From: Treponema sp.
Lineage (GTDB): Bacteria; Spirochaetota; Spirochaetia; Treponematales; Treponemataceae
Assembly (NCBI GenBank): GCA_022510845.1
Contig: JAFLSR010000010.1
Coordinates: 1-64,000 of the forward strand
Reading direction: 5' to 3'
DNA: 64,000 bases
The position numbers were made by a program, and so were the translations under genes. Under the pieces are notes generated by a model, which worked only from the letters and a program-made list of their open reading frames with translations, did not search any database and was not told where the DNA came from. The stretch's first letter is position 1. Each line of letters opens with the position of its first letter. Positions 58,838 to 64,000 of this stretch are shown in pieces.

Positions 58838-59654
58838 TATACGGATGCTTTTCCAATTTTCTGAACACGCCTTCATCCGCTCCGAAAGGCACAATCGAAT
58901 CCACCGTGAATTCAGGGCTTATGGCAATGGCGCAATCCAAGCAGTGCAAGACGAATTCATCATATTTTTCCTGCGGAATTTTCGGACGCAAATAGCAACC
59001 CTCGCGCTGCCAATATTTTGTAAGAATTTTATCGTAGACAAAAAAATCTTTTTCCTGCAAAGTTTTTTGCGCGGCAATCAAATCATAAATGCTTCGACTT
59101 GCGGCCGCTTCCAAAGCGGGGGGAAGCGCCTGCGGAAAAATCTTTGCCAGCTTCAACTGCTCTTCAAAAAAATCGCCGCGCGAATTTTCCGAACCGTCGC
59201 AAAGAACTGCCACAATAAAAATATCGCTCGTCCAAGGAAGCGGGGGGTAAAGCACAACGGATTTCGTCTTGAAAAAATCGATTGGCTCGCCCTGCGCGTT
59301 TTTTGCGAACGGCTTGAAAAACGCCACGCTTTCTTTGCAAAAAATCAGGCTTGAGCGCAAAGCGATTTCCTTTTCCGAAAAGACAAAAATCTTTCGCCTG
59401 GATTTTAAAATATCCGAAACCGCTTTTTCCAGCCTCGCGCGCGATGCCGTGATGAAAGAGCCGGCAAGCCCTTTGTTCAATGTGTTTTTGAAAACCGTGT
59501 ACGCGCCGTTCCCCCACCCCAAAATCGCGCGGCCTTCCTCGCGGTACAAATCGGTGAGGCGGACATTTTTTTGCGTGTACAAAAAATTTCCGCGCGCGCG
59601 CCGAACGATTCCGAAACGTTTGTGAATTTCTTCGTAATATTCTTTTATTTCCAT
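58824..59654 (-). CDS. Uncharacterised protein, 276 aa
   Basis: Long ORF; C-terminus runs into a hairpin element. Confidence 0.7.
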   Translation of the reverse strand: MEIKEYYEEIHKRFGIVRRARGNFLYTQKNVRLTDLYREEGRAILGWGNGAYTVFKNTLNKGLAGSFITASRARLEKAVSDILKSRRKIFVFSEKEIALRSSLIFCKESVAFFKPFAKNAQGEPIDFFKTKSVVLYPPLPWTSDIFIVAVLCDGSENSRGDFFEEQLKLAKIFPQALPPALEAAASRSIYDLIAAQKTLQEKDFFVYDKILTKYWQREGCYLRPKIPQEKYDEFVLHCLDCAIAISPEFTVDSIVPFGADEGVFRKLEKHPYIFGN

Positions 59655-59685
59655 TTCGCGCCACCGAAATTATTTTTAATTACTC

Positions 59686-60300
59686 TTAATTGCTTTCAAT
59701 TGTCTTTAGAAATTCAAGCCGCTTTTCTTTTTGCGTTTCGAACGCGCCCCTCGCCGTAATCGTGCTCGTCCTCGCCCCGGGCTTTTTTATTCCGCGCGAA
59801 GTGAGGCATGAATGTTCCGCCGAAATCACGACTATGACATCTTCGGTTTTTACGATTTTGCTCAAAATGTCCGCAATGTCGTTTCCGATTTTTTCCTGAA
59901 GTTGAAGCCGCTTCGTAACCAAATCCACAATTCGCGGAATCTTGCTCAAACCCACAATTCGGTCTCTGGGAATGTAGCCGACACTCACGCGCATATTATA
60001 CATCAAAGCAAGGTGATGCTCGCAATAACTGAAAGCCTCGATGTTCGTGACCGCCACCGTGGAATTGTTCGAAATCGACCCTTCGGGGAGGGGAAAAGTT
60101 TTGCCGCATTCCTCCGCGATTTCCTCGTTCGAAAATCGAATGCCTTCAAAAATTTCGTCTGCCATCCGCGCCACGCGCTCAGGCGTTTCCAAAAGCCCCT
60201 CGCGCTTCGGGTCTTCGCCAATGTTGACGAGAATCGTTTCCACCGCCGCGCGAATGTTCGCAAGTTGAGTTTCCGTCAAATGCCGCGTCTTGTGTTCCAT
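59686..60300 (-). CDS. folE: GTP cyclohydrolase I
   Basis: DPKREGLLETPERVARM; SYCEHHLALMYNMRVSVGYIPRDRIVGLSKIPRIVD; SAEHSCLTSRGIKKPGART. Confidence 0.96.
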   Translation of the reverse strand: MEHKTRHLTETQLANIRAAVETILVNIGEDPKREGLLETPERVARMADEIFEGIRFSNEEIAEECGKTFPLPEGSISNNSTVAVTNIEAFSYCEHHLALMYNMRVSVGYIPRDRIVGLSKIPRIVDLVTKRLQLQEKIGNDIADILSKIVKTEDVIVVISAEHSCLTSRGIKKPGARTSTITARGAFETQKEKRLEFLKTIESN

Positions 60301-60356
60301 AATCGGACGGATTATACCACATTTTTGAAACCATCGCAAGCACCAAAATTGAGCGT

Positions 60357-61280
60357 TCAAAGCACGGACAATTCCAAACCATCGTATGCGGGCGCGACGC
60401 TTCCGCCGCTCTTTACGATTTCCGCGAGCCTCGGATAGTTTGCAAGAATTCTTTCAAGATATTGCTTTGTTTCCTCGTGGCTTTTGTCGTGCGTCATGTG
60501 CGTCATCCAAGTATGGCGCGGCTGGATTTTTTCTGCCACTTCCAAAGCCTGCTCGAAATTAAAATGCGTGGAATGCGGCTTTTCGCGAAGCCCGTCGATT
60601 ATGGCGTGTTCCAAAATGCCGCAATTTTCCAAAATCAATTCGATGGATTTTTCTTCGATAAAATTGCAGTCGGTCAAATACGCGACGCTGCGCTTTTTTC
60701 CGTCCGAGCCGCGCGCAGAAAAAAGATAGCCCGAACAGTCCACCTTTCCGTGCTTGAGCGGAACAGAAATTATTTGCATCCCGCCAATTTCAAGCGGATT
60801 TTTTTTCGTGACCGTTTCGCTTGGCAGCAATTTGATTCTTGGCTTTCCCCCTCCAATTTGAGTGCGCTTGAAAATGTAGTCAAAATGCTGCCGCACATTT
60901 TTCCGAGTGGCCGCGTTCGCAAAAATGTGGATTCCTTCAGGCGGCGCGTTCTTCGCGGCATCGTCGGCTTTTGTCGGAGAATGCGGAAGTTTCGTGTGGC
61001 TGAAAATCCGAACGTCGTCAAGCCCGTGCAAATGGTCGGCGTGTCCGTGAGTGAGCAGAATCAAATCGAGCGAAGAAAGTTTCGCGCGCAAAGCCTGCTC
61101 ACGGAAATCAGGTCCAACGTCAATCAGGACACGCGTGATTTTTCCATCCACTTCGTTTGTAACAAGCGCGCTCGCACGAAGCCGCCTGTCGTGCGCATCC
61201 TGCGAAGAGCACACTTTGCATTTGCACGCAATCACAGGAACGCCGTGGCTCGTTCCACTGCCAAGAATCGTAAAAACCAT
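60357..61280 (-). CDS. Metallo-beta-lactamase fold hydrolase (PhnP-like)
   Basis: LGSGTSHGVPVIACKCKVCSS...LLTHGHADHLHGLDDVR. Confidence 0.9.
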   Translation of the reverse strand: MVFTILGSGTSHGVPVIACKCKVCSSQDAHDRRLRASALVTNEVDGKITRVLIDVGPDFREQALRAKLSSLDLILLTHGHADHLHGLDDVRIFSHTKLPHSPTKADDAAKNAPPEGIHIFANAATRKNVRQHFDYIFKRTQIGGGKPRIKLLPSETVTKKNPLEIGGMQIISVPLKHGKVDCSGYLFSARGSDGKKRSVAYLTDCNFIEEKSIELILENCGILEHAIIDGLREKPHSTHFNFEQALEVAEKIQPRHTWMTHMTHDKSHEETKQYLERILANYPRLAEIVKSGGSVAPAYDGLELSVL

Positions 61281-61425
61281 AATTCATTATAAATCAAATT
61301 CCGATTTTTTTCCAGTGTCAACAATTTTTGAAAAGTGCTTGCGATTCGCGGGGTTTTAGGGGCTGCGCCCCTAGGAGAGGGGGTAGACCGCAACGAAGTG
61401 CGGGCGCAGGGGGAGACTTCCCTCC

Positions 61426-61480
61426 AGAAAATCGTAAAAATTATAATTCGTTATAAGTAAAATTCCGTTTTTTTTCCAGT
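61426..61480. repeat. Diverged direct copy of the MBL gene 5' region (61264..61315)
   Basis: ATCGTAAAAA(CC/TT)ATAATTC(A/G)TTATAA(A/G)T(C/A)AAATTCCG(A/T)TTTTTTTCCAGT occurs twice. Confidence 0.9.
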
Positions 61481-61581
61481 TGACGAATAATTATTTTTAT
61501 GATAGCATTTCCGAAAGACTCTGTGTGCGCAATTCAGTTGCATTCGCATGATTTCGCATAGTTCGCAAAAAAGGAGCCAAA

Positions 61582-62844
61582 ATGCCGTATTCCGATCCGA
61601 CTAATCTTGCGGTAGTAGCCTGTCCTGGCGGTGAAGCGTTCGCCGATGAGGTAATAACTCATCTTCGCAATATTTACAAACATCGTTTCACTTTAAAGAA
61701 CGAGACAATTTCAAGACGCTATCAAATCGACAAAAACGAACTTATAAAGCAAATAAATTTTCAAAGCGATGTCAACACGTCGGACATCTCAATGCGAAAC
61801 GCGACGGACAAATACCGTCAGCCGGTTTTCAAAGTCAAGGCGCGCTTCACATATTTTATGAACGGCGAATTCAAAACCGAACTTTTGGAATGTGTGCGCG
61901 GAAAGGACGTGTTCATTTTCCAGGACGTTGAAAACCACGAGCCGCTCGCGCTCAACGAAGGCAAAAACGTGATGTCGCTTTCTGTGAACGACCATGTAAT
62001 GTCGATGCTCGTTACGATTGACGCAGTGCGGCAGGCGGGGGCGGAAAGCGTGAGCCTCGTTGTTCCTGCATTTCCCTATAGCCGCCAGCACAAAAAGAAG
62101 GGGCGCGAAAGCCTCACTGCGAGTATGCTCGGTCACATCTACGAACTTTTGGGCGTAAAGCGAATCATAACGCTCGACATCCATTCGCGAGAAATCATAA
62201 ATGCTTTCAATACGATTTCCTTGGAAAACCTTCATGCGAGTTACCAAATAATCCGCGAGTTGGCAAAACTCCTCGACCTCACCGGAAAGACCGAGGACTT
62301 GGTGGTGGTTTCGCCGGACACAGGAGCTGTGGACAGGAACAAATTTTACGCTTCCGGCCTCAAACTTCCGCTCGCGATGATTTACAAAGAACGCGACTAT
62401 TCAATCGTAACCCAAGACGCGCACAGCACGAACATCAAGGCGGTAAAACTTTTGGGCGATGTACAAGGCAAGGTGGCGTTCCTCGCCGACGATATGCTCG
62501 GCACTGGCGGCACCCTCCTCAAGGCGATGCAGTTCCTCAAAGAGCAGGGCGCGACAAAGGTCATCGCCGCTATTTCGCTTCCGTTTTTTACCGGCAACGC
62601 AATCGAACTTTTTGACGAGGCATACAAGCAGGGCTGGTTCTACCGCATCATCGGAACGAACGCCGTCTACCACGAAAAGCTCAAGGACAAAGAATGGTAC
62701 ATCGACACGAACGTTTCCGGGCTTTTTGCGAACGTCATTACGCGCGTCCATCACAATCAGTCGCTCGGTGATTTGCTCGACAATCGAAACATAATCGAAA
62801 AACTCGTAAAGCAAGACACGAGCGTAAACGAGGACGATGAATAA
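61582..62844 (+). CDS. prs: Ribose-phosphate pyrophosphokinase, long form
   Basis: VVPAFPYSRQHKKKGRESLTASMLGHI...ITLDIHS...VVSPDTGAVDRNKFYA...FLADDMLGTGGTLLKA. Confidence 0.92.
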   Translation: MPYSDPTNLAVVACPGGEAFADEVITHLRNIYKHRFTLKNETISRRYQIDKNELIKQINFQSDVNTSDISMRNATDKYRQPVFKVKARFTYFMNGEFKTELLECVRGKDVFIFQDVENHEPLALNEGKNVMSLSVNDHVMSMLVTIDAVRQAGAESVSLVVPAFPYSRQHKKKGRESLTASMLGHIYELLGVKRIITLDIHSREIINAFNTISLENLHASYQIIRELAKLLDLTGKTEDLVVVSPDTGAVDRNKFYASGLKLPLAMIYKERDYSIVTQDAHSTNIKAVKLLGDVQGKVAFLADDMLGTGGTLLKAMQFLKEQGATKVIAAISLPFFTGNAIELFDEAYKQGWFYRIIGTNAVYHEKLKDKEWYIDTNVSGLFANVITRVHHNQSLGDLLDNRNIIEKLVKQDTSVNEDDE

Positions 62845-63982
62845 TTGCGTCCTTGCAGTTGACATCGGAACAAGCGCACTAAAGGCGGCCATAGTTTGCG
62901 CGGACGGAAATGTCTTGGATTTTTGCCGAGAAGAGTTCGCGCCGAGCGGAAATTCTTTCGAACAAAAATTTTCCCAAAAATGGATTTTCGCCTTTGGCGA
63001 GGCTTGCAAAAAAATGCAAGGCGCGATTTGCGATATTCGCGCAATTTGCGTTTCGGGCAACGGTCCTACGCTGGTTTTTGAAGACGGCACAACGCTTTTA
63101 TGGAACGCTCCGATTTCGGAAAACGATGAATTGAAAAATTGCGCGGACGAAATTCTGCGCGAAGCAAAAAAATCGATTTTCATTCCGCGGATTCTCGCCG
63201 CAAAAAAAATCTTCTGCAAACACTGGAACGAACGAAAAAAAATTTTTTCTTGCCCGGAATTTTTAATCCACAAGATTTGCGGCGCGCAAATCACAATTCT
63301 TCCCGAAGCCCGCTTCAAAGCCGCATATTGGTCAGAAGAAATTTTGGACGCATTGGAAATCCCGCGCGAAATGCTGTGCGATTTTTTTCCTGCTATGAAA
63401 ATTGCGGGATGCACCACGGCCGAATCCGCCTGCGAATTCGGCTTGCCTCGCGGAATCCCCGTCATTGGAGCAGGCCCAGATTTTGTAGCCGCCCTAATCG
63501 GCACAGCCACAATAAAGGCGGGGGCTTTGTGCGACCGCGCGGGTTCAAGTGAAGGAATAAATTTGTGCACCCCCTCCCCAATCACGGCGAACGGAATTAG
63601 GACGCTTCCTTCGCCTGTCGCACCGCTTTGGAACGCATCGTTTTTAATCGAAAATCCGGGAAAAACGAATTCTGAAAAAACAGAAAATTTTGCGCAAGGA
63701 ATTCGTGCGCTCAAAAAATGTGCGCAAGCACACGGCGTTCTTTTTCCCGACATAATCACGATAACGGGCGGGCAATCCCGCGACGAAAATCTCATTCAGC
63801 AAAAGGCGGATGTGGCAGGAATACAAATCGCCCTTGCTCAAATTCCAGATTCGGAACTTTTGGGAGACGCCGCCATCGCATTCACGGCTCTCGGCGAATT
63901 CGATTCGCTTCAAAACGCGACAGACGCGATTTGCAAAAGGCAAAATTTTTTTTATCCCAAAAATCCAAAAGGCGAAAAATGA
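62837..63982 (+). CDS. FGGY-family carbohydrate kinase
   Basis: VLAVDIGTSALKAAIVCADG; ICVSGNGPTLVFEDG; ITGGQSRDENLIQQKADV. Confidence 0.9.
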   Translation: MNNCVLAVDIGTSALKAAIVCADGNVLDFCREEFAPSGNSFEQKFSQKWIFAFGEACKKMQGAICDIRAICVSGNGPTLVFEDGTTLLWNAPISENDELKNCADEILREAKKSIFIPRILAAKKIFCKHWNERKKIFSCPEFLIHKICGAQITILPEARFKAAYWSEEILDALEIPREMLCDFFPAMKIAGCTTAESACEFGLPRGIPVIGAGPDFVAALIGTATIKAGALCDRAGSSEGINLCTPSPITANGIRTLPSPVAPLWNASFLIENPGKTNSEKTENFAQGIRALKKCAQAHGVLFPDIITITGGQSRDENLIQQKADVAGIQIALAQIPDSELLGDAAIAFTALGEFDSLQNATDAICKRQNFFYPKNPKGEK

Positions 63983-64000
63983 AAGTCATAAGAATCCCGC

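Overview
64 kb of a spirochaete chromosome. I infer Treponema or a close relative from the LIV operon, a FliG paralogue, the OadABG sodium pump, rpoZ-miaA and the SurE/GalK-like/Lnt neighbourhood. No rRNA, tRNA, prophage, transposase or CRISPR was seen. Most of the window is housekeeping genes: livJHMGF, tkt, recO, recJ, ligA, uvrB, dinB, miaA, htrA, folE and prs. The most unusual content is intergenic: a family of modular multi-hairpin elements with four stem-loops, A-B-C-D. Copies share loop and spacer motifs while the stem sequences differ and keep complementarity (apparent covariation). One lies upstream of livJ and one in each of the three livH/M/G/F gaps. A three-unit tandem array lies between trmB and ligA, and others occur upstream of the M23 peptidase gene, after tkt and elsewhere. 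Some appear to carry a Shine-Dalgarno sequence or contribute stop codons to neighbouring genes. Other points of interest: a duplicated tkt 3' end with nearly all substitutions synonymous, long poly-G/C tracts, a 52-aa ORF behind a perfect consensus promoter, a terminator loop resembling the anti-SD, a BrnA-like antitoxin lacking its C-terminal domain, and a tandem-biotinyl OadA. All calls come from reading the sequence; no database search was run.
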